This document shows, in pieces, positions 15,641 through 23,172 of a DNA stretch of 23,172 nt. A program made the translations under genes and the position numbers. The DNA is taken from positions 1-23,172 of the forward strand of contig JAFLDQ010000046.1 in NCBI GenBank assembly GCA_017302355.1, in the 5' to 3' direction. The stretch's first letter is position 1. Every line of letters begins with the position of its first letter. Source of the DNA: Dechloromonas sp. Its GTDB lineage: Bacteria; Pseudomonadota; Gammaproteobacteria; Burkholderiales; Rhodocyclaceae. The notes under the pieces are model-generated. The model saw only the letters and a list, made by a program, of their open reading frames with translations, was not told where the DNA came from and did no database searches.

Positions 15641-17115
15641 ACCCTGCCCTCCTGCGCAACTCCCTGCGCATGCGTCTGCTGGCGGGGACGCTGGTCTGGA
15701 TCGTCATTGCGATTCTGGTCGCCGGCTGGGGGCTTGGCCAACTCTTTCATCGGCACGTCGAGGCCCGGTTCGATACGGAACTGAAGAATCATCTGGATCA
15801 GCTGACGGCCCAACTGATCCTGGATGAGCGGAACCAGGCGGCGATCCGCTTGCCGCCGAGCGACCCGCGCCTCAACAGACCGCTGTCCGGTCTGTACTGG
15901 CAGATCGAGCGGATCGCCGCCGAGGGCGAGCATCCCGCCGGTGCCATGTTGCGTTCCCGCTCGCTATGGGATGAAACGCTGGCCGTACCGGCCGATGCTC
16001 CGGCGGATGGCGAGATCCATCGGCATCGTATCGCCGGGCCGAATGGCGTCGCCCTGAGGGTGGTGGAGCGCACCGTCACCATCGACACGCATTCCCTGAG
16101 GTTGATCGTTGCGGCCAACGAAAGCCTGATGACCGAACCGGTCGCGGAGTTCAAGGGCCATCTCTGGCTGGCGCTGGGCGTTCTGGGAGCGGGATTGGCG
16201 CTCGCCGCCCTGATGCAGGTTTTCGTCGGGCTGGCCCCGCTGCGCAGCATGCAGGATGCCCTCGGGCGTGTCCGGAATGGCGATGCGCGACAGATGGAAG
16301 GCGCCTTCCCGAACGAGATCCTGCCGCTGGTGAATGACTTCAACTCGGCGCTGGCGCAAAACGCCGAGGTGGTCGAGCGCGCCAGAGTGCAGGCCGGCAA
16401 CCTTGCCCATGCGCTCAAGACGCCGCTGAGCGTCCTCGCCAATGCCGCCAGCGCATCCGGGAAGCGGGATGACGAACTGGCCCGGCTGGTCGTCTCGCAA
16501 ATGGATGTCGTACGCAAGCAGGTCGATTACCACCTGAGCCGGGCCCAGGCGGCCGCATCGGTACAGGTTCCGGGCATGCGCACCGCCGTTCCGCCGGTCA
16601 TCGAGGGACTGGTGCGGGTCATGCGGCGTGTGCATGCCGAGCGTCAACTCGAATTCGTCGTGCTTCCTGGCGAAGGCGATCCGGCATTTCGTGGCGAAGA
16701 ACAGGATTTGCAGGAGATGCTGGGGAATCTGATCGACAACGCCGCCAAATGGGCCAGATCGCGGATCGAGATCGAGGTCGGCGCGGCAGCCGGCGGGTTG
16801 CTGGTCAGCATCGATGACGATGGCCAGGGCATCGCCGAGAGCGAACGCGATCGCGCACTCGGACGCGGTGTTCGTATCGACCAACAGGCGCCTGGCAGCG
16901 GGCTGGGTCTGGCCATCACCGCCGACCTGGCGCGAATGTACGGTGGCGATCTGGGGTTGGCCAGATCAGGACTGGGCGGGCTTCGCGCATCGCTGACCCT
17001 GCCGGCCGCGCCGGAAATGTTCGACGGAAAGATCCGCCGGCGGCATGAACCTGCCAATGACCGCGGCCCGAATACCGGCGGCGGCAACGCATCGCCGCGG
17101 CATGGCGCACGATGA
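15637..17115 (+). CDS. Membrane sensor histidine kinase (PhoQ/QseC-like)
   Basis: The 492-aa product has two membrane helices (about 14-36 and 176-198) enclosing a periplasmic sensor domain of about 140 residues. A linker/HAMP-like region follows, then the dimerisation helix with phosphoacceptor His258 (NLAHALKTPL), the N box NLIDN (364-368), DDDGQGI (393-399) and GSGLGLAI (420-427). The layout fits the PhoQ-like class. The C-terminal 30 residues or so (RRRHEPANDRGP and onward) extend beyond the usual catalytic domain and look unstructured. Its start overlaps the regulator stop. The signal cannot be read; redox state, metal or the PepSY partner are reasonable guesses from context. Confidence 0.94.
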   Translation: MNPALLRNSLRMRLLAGTLVWIVIAILVAGWGLGQLFHRHVEARFDTELKNHLDQLTAQLILDERNQAAIRLPPSDPRLNRPLSGLYWQIERIAAEGEHPAGAMLRSRSLWDETLAVPADAPADGEIHRHRIAGPNGVALRVVERTVTIDTHSLRLIVAANESLMTEPVAEFKGHLWLALGVLGAGLALAALMQVFVGLAPLRSMQDALGRVRNGDARQMEGAFPNEILPLVNDFNSALAQNAEVVERARVQAGNLAHALKTPLSVLANAASASGKRDDELARLVVSQMDVVRKQVDYHLSRAQAAASVQVPGMRTAVPPVIEGLVRVMRRVHAERQLEFVVLPGEGDPAFRGEEQDLQEMLGNLIDNAAKWARSRIEIEVGAAAGGLLVSIDDDGQGIAESERDRALGRGVRIDQQAPGSGLGLAITADLARMYGGDLGLARSGLGGLRASLTLPAAPEMFDGKIRRRHEPANDRGPNTGGGNASPRHGAR

Positions 17116-17157
17116 AGAGCGGGCGGGCTGGCGAGGCGATTGCTGCGGTCGACGGCA

Positions 17158-17184
17158 AAAAGCCACCGATTTCCGGTGGCTTTT
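17158..17184. terminator. Bidirectional terminator between the kinase gene and pstS
   Basis: The 11-bp stem AAAAGCCACCG/CGGTGGCTTTT (17158-17168 and 17174-17184) with a 5-nt loop carries A-runs on one side and T-runs on the other, so it serves both convergent genes. A second hairpin, GCCGCT/AGCGGC (17203-17218), stands between it and the pstS stop. Confidence 0.9.
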
Positions 17185-17228
17185 CTGTGTTGCGAGGCTC
17201 CCGCCGCTTCCGAGCGGCAGGGCGAGCC

Positions 17229-18248
17229 TCAGAACGTCAAGGTGTCGAGGAGTTTCATCATTTCGCCGGTGCGCGGGCGCGCCTTGTTCTCGCCGCCATG
17301 CACCGTGCCCACCTTCTTCGCGTTCATCCGGTCGAGATTGCTGGTGTACGCCTTGGCCGGCAGCGGCAGGTAATTCGCCTCCTGCACGAGACGCGGGCCG
17401 TTCTTCATGAAGTACTCGACATATTCCTTGACCACGGGCTTCTCGAGCGACTTCTCGTTGATATAGATGAAGACCGGACGCGACAGCGGCTGATAGCTTC
17501 CGTCGCGAATGTGCTCGGCGGTCGGCAATACGGCTCCCTTGCCGTCATTGATCGCCACCGCCTTCAGCTTCTTCTGGTTCTCGACGTAGTAGTCGAGGCT
17601 CAGATAGCCGATGCCGTCCTTGTCATCGGCGATGCGCTGGGCCAGAACGCCATGGTCTTCCGTTCTGCTGACGTCGCTGCGGCTGGACTTGGAGGCGCCG
17701 ACAACCACCTCGGTGAAGGACTCGAAAGTACCCGAATTGGCTCCCGGCGCATAGAGATTGATCTTCCGCGCGGGCCATGCGGGGTTGATGTCCTTCCACG
17801 TATTGATCTTGCCCTGCGCCTTCGGCTCCCAAAGCTTCTTCAGTTCGGCCACGCTCATGCTGGTGACGAAGTCGTTCTGCGGATTGACCACGACCGTCAA
17901 TGCATCGTAGGCAAGGGGCATCTCGTAGAAGCGGACGCCGGCCTTGGCGCACTCGTCGATTTCCTTCTTCAGGATCGGCCGCGAGGCATTGGTGATGTCG
18001 GTCTCGCCGGCGCAGAACTTCGTGAACCCGGCGGCAGTCCCCGAAACGCCGACATTGACGTGGACCTCATGCATCTTCGCGGTCTGGAATTCCTGGGCGG
18101 CCAATTCGGTAATCGGATAGACGGTGCTCGAGCCGTCGACCTTGATGACCGGCGAGGCGCCGATCGCCGCGGCGCTGAAACCCAGCGTCACGCAGAACGC
18201 GACAGCGGGAAGAAGCGAAGAGGCGGGTGGCGCTAACGTACATTTCAT
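17229..18248 (-). CDS. pstS: PstS-like phosphate-binding protein
   Basis: PstS captures phosphate in the periplasm for the PstCAB importer. The 339-aa product has a signal peptide (about residues 1-31), [10 protein letters not shown] (37-46), GVSGTAAGF (67-75) with the following DITNASR, and [10 protein letters not shown] (169-178), the loops that hold phosphate. ATG 18248 is chosen because GGAGA lies 7 nt upstream and a signal peptide starts there; the frame is open further upstream. No pstC, pstA, pstB or phoU is adjacent, so this is either a distant Pst subunit or a stand-alone binding protein. No convincing Pho box was found upstream. Confidence 0.88.
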   Translation of the reverse strand: MKCTLAPPASSLLPAVAFCVTLGFSAAAIGASPVIKVDGSSTVYPITELAAQEFQTAKMHEVHVNVGVSGTAAGFTKFCAGETDITNASRPILKKEIDECAKAGVRFYEMPLAYDALTVVVNPQNDFVTSMSVAELKKLWEPKAQGKINTWKDINPAWPARKINLYAPGANSGTFESFTEVVVGASKSSRSDVSRTEDHGVLAQRIADDKDGIGYLSLDYYVENQKKLKAVAINDGKGAVLPTAEHIRDGSYQPLSRPVFIYINEKSLEKPVVKEYVEYFMKNGPRLVQEANYLPLPAKAYTSNLDRMNAKKVGTVHGGENKARPRTGEMMKLLDTLTF

Positions 18249-18437
18249 GGTAAGTCTCCTTGGCGGTAATTGACTGGAACGATCGAAAAAGCCGGCCACG
18301 GCAGCGGCCGGTGTTACAACGTACTGCCGCTCCCGCGGCCATGACATGCGGTCTGAAGCGAAACCACGCTTGCCGCCCGCCGCGGCCCTCCTGCCGAGGC
18401 TGGACCCGTGTGCGGCGGCGCGCACAATGCCTTCACG

Positions 18438-18500
18438 GACGGTTCTCAAGGACCGTCGCCGACGGTTTCCTTTGACAATGTCGTTGGTTTGCAGGATACT
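18438..18500 (+). promoter_or_regulatory. Sigma70-type promoter with GACGGT operator-like repeats
   Basis: TTGACA (18472-18477), a 17-nt spacer and GATACT (18495-18500) form a strong promoter pattern pointing to the CDF gene at 18567. Just upstream are GACGGT (18438-18443), ACCGTC (18452-18457) and GACGGT (18461-18466). The middle element can pair with either neighbour, giving stems with loops of 8 or 3 nt. The rest of the 318-bp gap between pstS and this gene (18249-18437) shows no gene. Confidence 0.6.
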
Positions 18501-18566
18501 GGAGTGTTCGCTTTTCCTGCAAGTTTTTCCTGCGACTGTCAACAGTTTTCAAAGGATCGCCCGGCC

Positions 18567-19757
18567 ATGAGCACTCGTACCGATTCTCCCGAGATATCCT
18601 TCGACGACCCCGCCCGGCACGGAATGACCCAGCGGGTCACATGGATCAGCGTGGTGGTCAACATCTTTCTGACCGCCGCCCAGGTCGTCGCCGGCATCGT
18701 CGCCCACTCCCAGGGCCTGATCGCCGACGGCCTGCATTCGCTTTCCGACCTCGTCTGCGACTTCCTGGTGCTCTTTGCCGCCCATCACAGCAAGGATCCG
18801 GCCGACGAGCGCCATCCCTACGGCCACGCGCGGATCGAGACCGCGGCCTCGTTCGCCCTCGGGGCGATCCTGGCGGTGACCGGCGCCGGCATCATCTGGA
18901 GCGCCGGGATCAAGCTGCAGGATCTCGACAACCTGCCGCCGGTGGCGCCGCTGGCGCTGTGGACGGCGGGCCTCGCGCTGCTCGCCAAGGAAGGACTGTT
19001 CCGCTACATGCTGCATGTCGGCGAACGGCTGCGCTCGCCGATGCTCATCGCCAACGCCTGGCATGCGCGCTCCGACGCCGCCTCGTCGCTGGTGGTTGCG
19101 GTGGGGATCGTCGGCAACATGATGGGTTACAACTTCGCCGACTCGGTCGCCGCCGTGATCGTCGGCTTCATGATCGTGCGCATGGGCGCGGTTTTCGCTT
19201 GGGAGGCGGTCCAGGAACTGATCGACACCGGGCTGTCGATCGAGGAAGTCGACAGCATCCGCCAGGTCATCGTCGATACCCCCGGGGTCGCCAGCCTGCA
19301 CGAGCTGCGCACCCGCCGCATGGCGCACCGCTCGCTCGTCGATGCCCATGTCTGCGTGGACCCGCGGATCAGCGTTTCCGAAGGTCACCATATCGCCGAG
19401 CTGACCCGCAAGCGGGTGCTCGACAGCCACGAGTCGGTCGCCGACGTCCTCGTTCACGTCGACGTCGAGGACGATCCGGAACACGACATCAAGAGCCAGG
19501 GCATGCCGGCCCGCGAAGAGCTGACGACGGCCCTCGCGCCCCTGCTCGCCGGCATGCCCGAACCCCAGCGCATCATCCTGCACTACCTCGACGACCGCAT
19601 CGAGGCCGAGGTCTACCTGCCGCGCGAGACGCTGGAGGATGCGCCGGCCGTCAGCCGGGCCGAACGCGAGATCTGCCGGCAACTGACGAAGAATCCGCTG
19701 GTCAGCGCCCTGTCGATCAACTACCGGCAGCGGGTCTTTCCGGCCAGGGGCCGCTGA
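18567..19757 (+). CDS. CDF family cation efflux transporter with long C-terminal region
   Basis: The 396-aa protein exports divalent cations by proton antiport. Visible features are the membrane motif IADGLHSLSD (D54, H57, D61), ERHPYGHARIET (H83, H87), and NAWHARSD (H166, D170), which supply metal ligands, and a long cytoplasmic part from about residue 210. That part contains the usual CDF C-terminal domain (DAHVCVDPRISVSEGHHIAELTR) plus an extra region of about 90 residues (ELTTALAPLLAGMPEPQRI and onward). AAGGA precedes ATG 18567, and the promoter lies 67-95 nt upstream. It has typical high GC, unlike the other CDF gene at 6719-7666, and the two are clearly different subfamilies. Confidence 0.92.
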   Translation: MSTRTDSPEISFDDPARHGMTQRVTWISVVVNIFLTAAQVVAGIVAHSQGLIADGLHSLSDLVCDFLVLFAAHHSKDPADERHPYGHARIETAASFALGAILAVTGAGIIWSAGIKLQDLDNLPPVAPLALWTAGLALLAKEGLFRYMLHVGERLRSPMLIANAWHARSDAASSLVVAVGIVGNMMGYNFADSVAAVIVGFMIVRMGAVFAWEAVQELIDTGLSIEEVDSIRQVIVDTPGVASLHELRTRRMAHRSLVDAHVCVDPRISVSEGHHIAELTRKRVLDSHESVADVLVHVDVEDDPEHDIKSQGMPAREELTTALAPLLAGMPEPQRIILHYLDDRIEAEVYLPRETLEDAPAVSRAEREICRQLTKNPLVSALSINYRQRVFPARGR

Positions 19758-19767
19758 TTGCCGACCG

Positions 19768-19794
19768 GGCGCGCTGCCTGATGCGCAGCGCGCC
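19768..19794. terminator. Perfect hairpin between convergent genes
   Basis: GGCGCGCTGC (19768-19777) and GCAGCGCGCC (19785-19794) form a perfect 10-bp GC-rich stem with a 7-nt loop. It lies between the stops of the CDF gene and the cytochrome b561 gene. There is no T-run, so it may act as a transcript-end stabiliser or a weak bidirectional terminator. Confidence 0.5.
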
Positions 19795-19815
19795 GACCCG
19801 GCCGGCGGGGCTGTC

Positions 19816-20505
19816 TCACCAGTCCGGCGTCGCGGCGGCGGGTGGCGGGGGCGGCGGCGCCGGCAACCAGGCGCCGCTGGCGCCGTAGACGGCGGCGCCG
19901 GCCAATGCCAGGGACACGATCAGCGCCAGCGCGCCGCCGCCGGTAGCCGATCTGCCCGCGCCGTCCTTCCAGCCGGTCAGCATCGGCCTGACCAGATTCT
20001 GCTTCCTGACGTGCCCGTAAAAGGCGATCGCGGCGACGTGCAGCGCGACCAGCGCATAGATCGCGTTGGAAACCAGATAGTGGATCCCGGTCAGGCGGTT
20101 GCTCAGGTTCTTGCCGGCCAGATCGAACAGCGGGCCGGCGAAGGTGATGTCGTCATTGGCGAACAGGCCGCTGCCGGCTTGCGCGGTCAACAGCGCGAGA
20201 AGGGCGAAAACCGAGAGCGCTCCCAGCGGGTTGTGGCCCTCGCCATGCCATTCGCCACGCAGGTAGGCGGCGATCTTTCCCGGCGTCGGCAGGAATTGCG
20301 GAAATCGCGCGTAGGTCGAACCGGCCACGCCCCAGACCAGGCGAAAGGCGAGCAGCCCGACGATGAAGAGGCCGATTCGGCCATGCCAGTCGATCAGGTT
20401 GCCGCCGAGCTGGCCGCTGACGATGGCCGCGACGACGGCGACGACGAGCGTCCAGTGAAAGAGGCGGGTCGGCAGATCCCACAGGCGGAATTTTTCTCGG
20501 TTCAT
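19816..20505 (-). CDS. Cytochrome b561-family membrane protein
   Basis: The 229-aa product begins RLWDLPTRLFHW, a typical start of bacterial b561-like cytochromes. It has about five hydrophobic helices and heme ligand candidates H17, H41, H142 and H156. These proteins pass electrons from the quinone pool to periplasmic c-type cytochromes. A final hydrophobic segment is followed by an unusual proline tail (six prolines in PAPPPPPPAAA). GAGGAG precedes ATG 20505; sequence in the same frame upstream is a shadow of the cytochrome c' gene. It is downstream of cytochrome c' in the same direction, so the pair likely works together. A b561 gene is also a known companion of SHP and DHC, encoded 6 kb away here. 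Confidence 0.9.
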   Translation of the reverse strand: MNREKFRLWDLPTRLFHWTLVVAVVAAIVSGQLGGNLIDWHGRIGLFIVGLLAFRLVWGVAGSTYARFPQFLPTPGKIAAYLRGEWHGEGHNPLGALSVFALLALLTAQAGSGLFANDDITFAGPLFDLAGKNLSNRLTGIHYLVSNAIYALVALHVAAIAFYGHVRKQNLVRPMLTGWKDGAGRSATGGGALALIVSLALAGAAVYGASGAWLPAPPPPPPAAATPDW

Positions 20506-20530
20506 GGCGCTCCTCGGCCGTCCAATGGAA

Positions 20531-20550
20531 CAGGCGCCCGGAGGCGCCTG
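20531..20550 (-). promoter_or_regulatory. Intercistronic hairpin between cytochrome c' and b561
   Basis: CAGGCGCC (20531-20538) and GGCGCCTG (20543-20550) form a perfect 8-bp stem with a 4-nt loop (TCCG on the transcribed strand). It lies 23 nt after the cytochrome c' stop. It may reduce read-through or protect the upstream message, giving more soluble cytochrome than membrane protein. Confidence 0.45.
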
Positions 20551-20573
20551 CGGGTCAGTCCAGGACCAACCGG

Positions 20574-21029
20574 TCAGTCCTTGATCTTGAAATCGTCGTG
20601 GCAGCCCTTGCAGGTGGCGCTCAGCTTGCCCAACTGTTCCTTGGTGGCCGCCGCGTCGCCGGCTGCGGCAACCTTGGCCATTTCGTTGGCTTCCTTGATG
20701 AACGCCAGTGCGACCTTGTTCACGGCATCCCGGTTGGTGAAGAACTCGGGCTTGACCCGGGTCTTTTCCCAGCCGGTGCCCTTGTCGGTGCCGGGCAGGT
20801 AGAGGGCGCCCATTCCCGAATTGGCGATGGCCTGAATGGCAGTGGCGGCCTTGATGACCTCTTCCTTGTTGTAAGCGCCTTCGACGTTCATCTTGATGCG
20901 GGCCATGTTCCAGGCCATGAAGCCATAACCGGACTGACGCCACTTGATGGCGTCTTCCGGCTTGACCTGCGCCGCCGCCGTACCGGCCAGGGTGAGCGCG
21001 ACCAGTGCGGGCAGAAGTCTGGATTTCAT
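20574..21029 (-). CDS. Cytochrome c'
   Basis: The 151-aa product has a signal peptide (residues 1-20, ending GTAAA), a four-helix-bundle body and a single heme site CKGCH at 140-144 near the C-terminus, the hallmark of class II cytochromes c'. These periplasmic high-spin proteins bind NO and protect against nitrosative stress. N-terminal KPEDAIKWRQSGYGFMAWNM is typical of the family. GGAG precedes ATG 21029. It is followed by the b561 gene after a hairpin. With SHP it is the second predicted gas-binding cytochrome in the window. Confidence 0.95.
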   Translation of the reverse strand: MKSRLLPALVALTLAGTAAAQVKPEDAIKWRQSGYGFMAWNMARIKMNVEGAYNKEEVIKAATAIQAIANSGMGALYLPGTDKGTGWEKTRVKPEFFTNRDAVNKVALAFIKEANEMAKVAAAGDAAATKEQLGKLSATCKGCHDDFKIKD

Positions 21030-21108
21030 CGTGTATTCTCCATGGTGGTTGAGCAAATTCCGGGTGACCGGTCGCATGCCAGGCCTGCGCCGCTCGAATT
21101 CACGAACG

Positions 21109-21114
21109 ATTATA
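21109..21114 (-). promoter_or_regulatory. -10 element for cytochrome c'
   Basis: On the minus strand the hexamer is a perfect TATAAT, 80 nt upstream of the cytochrome c' start. The best -35 candidate (TGACCC around 21135-21140) is about 20 nt away, which is long, so an activator may be needed. It lies just downstream of the DUF2322 stop. Confidence 0.45.
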
Positions 21115-21137
21115 GCGCTGCCGGCGCCGCGCCCGGG

Positions 21138-21455
21138 TCATACCGCGAAAACATGCTTGACACGCAGCCCCGGCCCGCCCTGCTCGATGGCGATGAGACG
21201 GTCGATATTGGGGTGCCTGCCGGCGTTGATCCGGGCGTCCTCGGTGTGCTCGGCGAAGATTTCCAGACCTTTGCGGGCAGCCTCGCGGTTGATCGATCCG
21301 TACGTCTGCGCCAGGTGGTTGTAGACCGCCAGCGAACCCTGGCTGCCCGGCTTGTTCTCGATCGAGGCGACGATGGAATCGTCCTTGTCGAGCAGGTTGA
21401 CCGCGGCCAGATGGGAAATGCCGGGCAGTTTCTTCAGGTTTTCAGCAAATGACAT
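21138..21455 (-). CDS. DUF2322 family protein
   Basis: The 105-aa soluble protein has no signal peptide or membrane segment. Phrases such as NLKKLPGISHLAAVNLLDK, IENKPGSQGSLAVYNHLA, FAEHTEDARINAGRHPNIDRL match my memory of DUF2322, a small family of unknown function in betaproteobacteria. AGGAATC lies near the start. It begins 12 nt after the purB stop, so it is probably co-transcribed with purB. No catalytic motif is apparent. Confidence 0.8.
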   Translation of the reverse strand: MSFAENLKKLPGISHLAAVNLLDKDDSIVASIENKPGSQGSLAVYNHLAQTYGSINREAARKGLEIFAEHTEDARINAGRHPNIDRLIAIEQGGPGLRVKHVFAV

Positions 21456-21467
21456 GAACAGGATTCC

Positions 21468-22865
<1,398 letters not shown>

Positions 22866-22902
22866 TTACCCGCCCGACGCAGCACCGCGCCAGACGCTAC
22901 GC

Positions 22903-22908
22903 TATACT
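22903..22908 (+). promoter_or_regulatory. -10-like element for the glutathione S-transferase gene
   Basis: TATACT lies 27 nt before the start codon at 22936 in the divergent purB gap. No convincing -35 is visible at 16-18 nt. On the other strand TAAAAT (22868-22863) could serve purB. Both are weak pattern matches. Confidence 0.3.
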
Positions 22909-22935
22909 GGCATCTTCCAAACGTCAGAGGATGCG

Positions 22936-23172
22936 ATGAACCTGATCGGTACCCATACCAGCCCGTACGTGCGCAAGGCGCGCATCGTCCTGGCGGAGAA
23001 GAAGATCGAATACGATTTCCTGATCGACTCGCCGTGGCTGGAAGGCAGCGGCGTCCCGAACCTCAATCCGCTCGGCAAGATTCCGGTCCTCATCCTCGAC
23101 GACGACACCCCGCTTTTCGATTCGCGGGTCATCGTCCAGTACATCGACAGCGTCACCCCGAACAACAAGCTC
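22936..23172 (+). CDS. Glutathione S-transferase-like protein, N-terminal part
   Basis: The frame is open from ATG 22936 to the window end (79 codons seen). The start is preceded by AGAGGA. The product begins MNLIGTHTSPYVRKARIVLAEKKIEYD, a thioredoxin-fold glutathione-binding domain with the catalytic Ser/Thr region at TSPYVRK. NLNPLGKIPVLILDD has the cis-proline (IPVL), and DSRVIVQYID includes the glutathione-contacting Ser. The helical C-terminal domain lies outside the window. It conjugates or reduces with glutathione in the cytosol; the substrate is unknown. Confidence 0.9.
   Translation, partial: MNLIGTHTSPYVRKARIVLAEKKIEYDFLIDSPWLEGSGVPNLNPLGKIPVLILDDDTPLFDSRVIVQYIDSVTPNNKL

Noticed and set aside
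18341..18347. Possible Pho box upstream of pstS (TGTCAT half-site on the minus strand)
   Set aside because: Only one half-site fits; the second, 11 bp away, matches poorly.

Overview
The window looks like chromosomal DNA of a GC-rich betaproteobacterium, most likely from the Rhodocyclales (Azonexus/Dechloromonas/Azospira-like). This rests on the queA-tgt-yajC-secD-secF order, a DUF2322 gene beside purB, the abundance of c-type cytochromes and the codon style. It is an inference from gene content, not from a search.

Layout. (1) 1-5606, plus strand, housekeeping: tRNA-Leu(CAA) with its own terminator, then queA, tgt, yajC, secD and secF. (2) 5607-14473, minus strand, a long redox cluster. In transcription order it holds an SHP-type high-spin cytochrome c, a DHC-type diheme cytochrome c, a PepSY protein, a membrane ferric-reductase/NOX-like flavocytochrome b, a Gly-Met-rich secreted protein, a 94-aa secreted protein, an FAD/NAD/2Fe-2S reductase, a diheme membrane cytochrome b, an eight-heme cytochrome c, a His-rich DnrO-like periplasmic protein and a CDF metal transporter. 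(3) 14610-17115, plus strand: a second PepSY protein, an OmpR-type response regulator and a histidine kinase, translationally overlapping. (4) 17229-19757: a lone pstS and a second CDF transporter. (5) 19816-22835, minus strand: cytochrome b561, cytochrome c', DUF2322 and purB. (6) 22936-end: a divergent glutathione S-transferase-like gene cut by the window edge.

The most striking structure is an 850-bp direct repeat (5796-6645 and 11248-12097, 11 mismatches, constant offset 5452). Each copy holds a complete Gly-Met-rich gene and the 3' end of the flavocytochrome gene. Only the right copy joins the rest of that gene, so the left copy carries a pseudogene fragment. The repeats bracket the reductase/cytochrome b/octaheme/DnrO/CDF block. 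Recombination between them would excise a 5452-bp circle and leave an intact flavocytochrome gene. Scars beside the left copy (a 39-bp remnant of the 94-aa gene and a palindromic insertion) suggest an older, longer duplication.

The second striking structure is an operator-like array at 14526-14564, between the cytochrome genes and the two-component operon. It has four hexamers at an exact 11-bp period, two in each orientation, with -10-like hexamers symmetrically 11 bp outside. It is the natural candidate binding site for the adjacent response regulator and would couple both divergent operons.

Functionally I read the centre as a regulated electron-transfer system. NAD(P)H-dependent flavoproteins feed membrane b hemes, which feed periplasmic c hemes (octaheme, DHC, SHP), next to metal efflux. 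The terminal substrate cannot be read from sequence.
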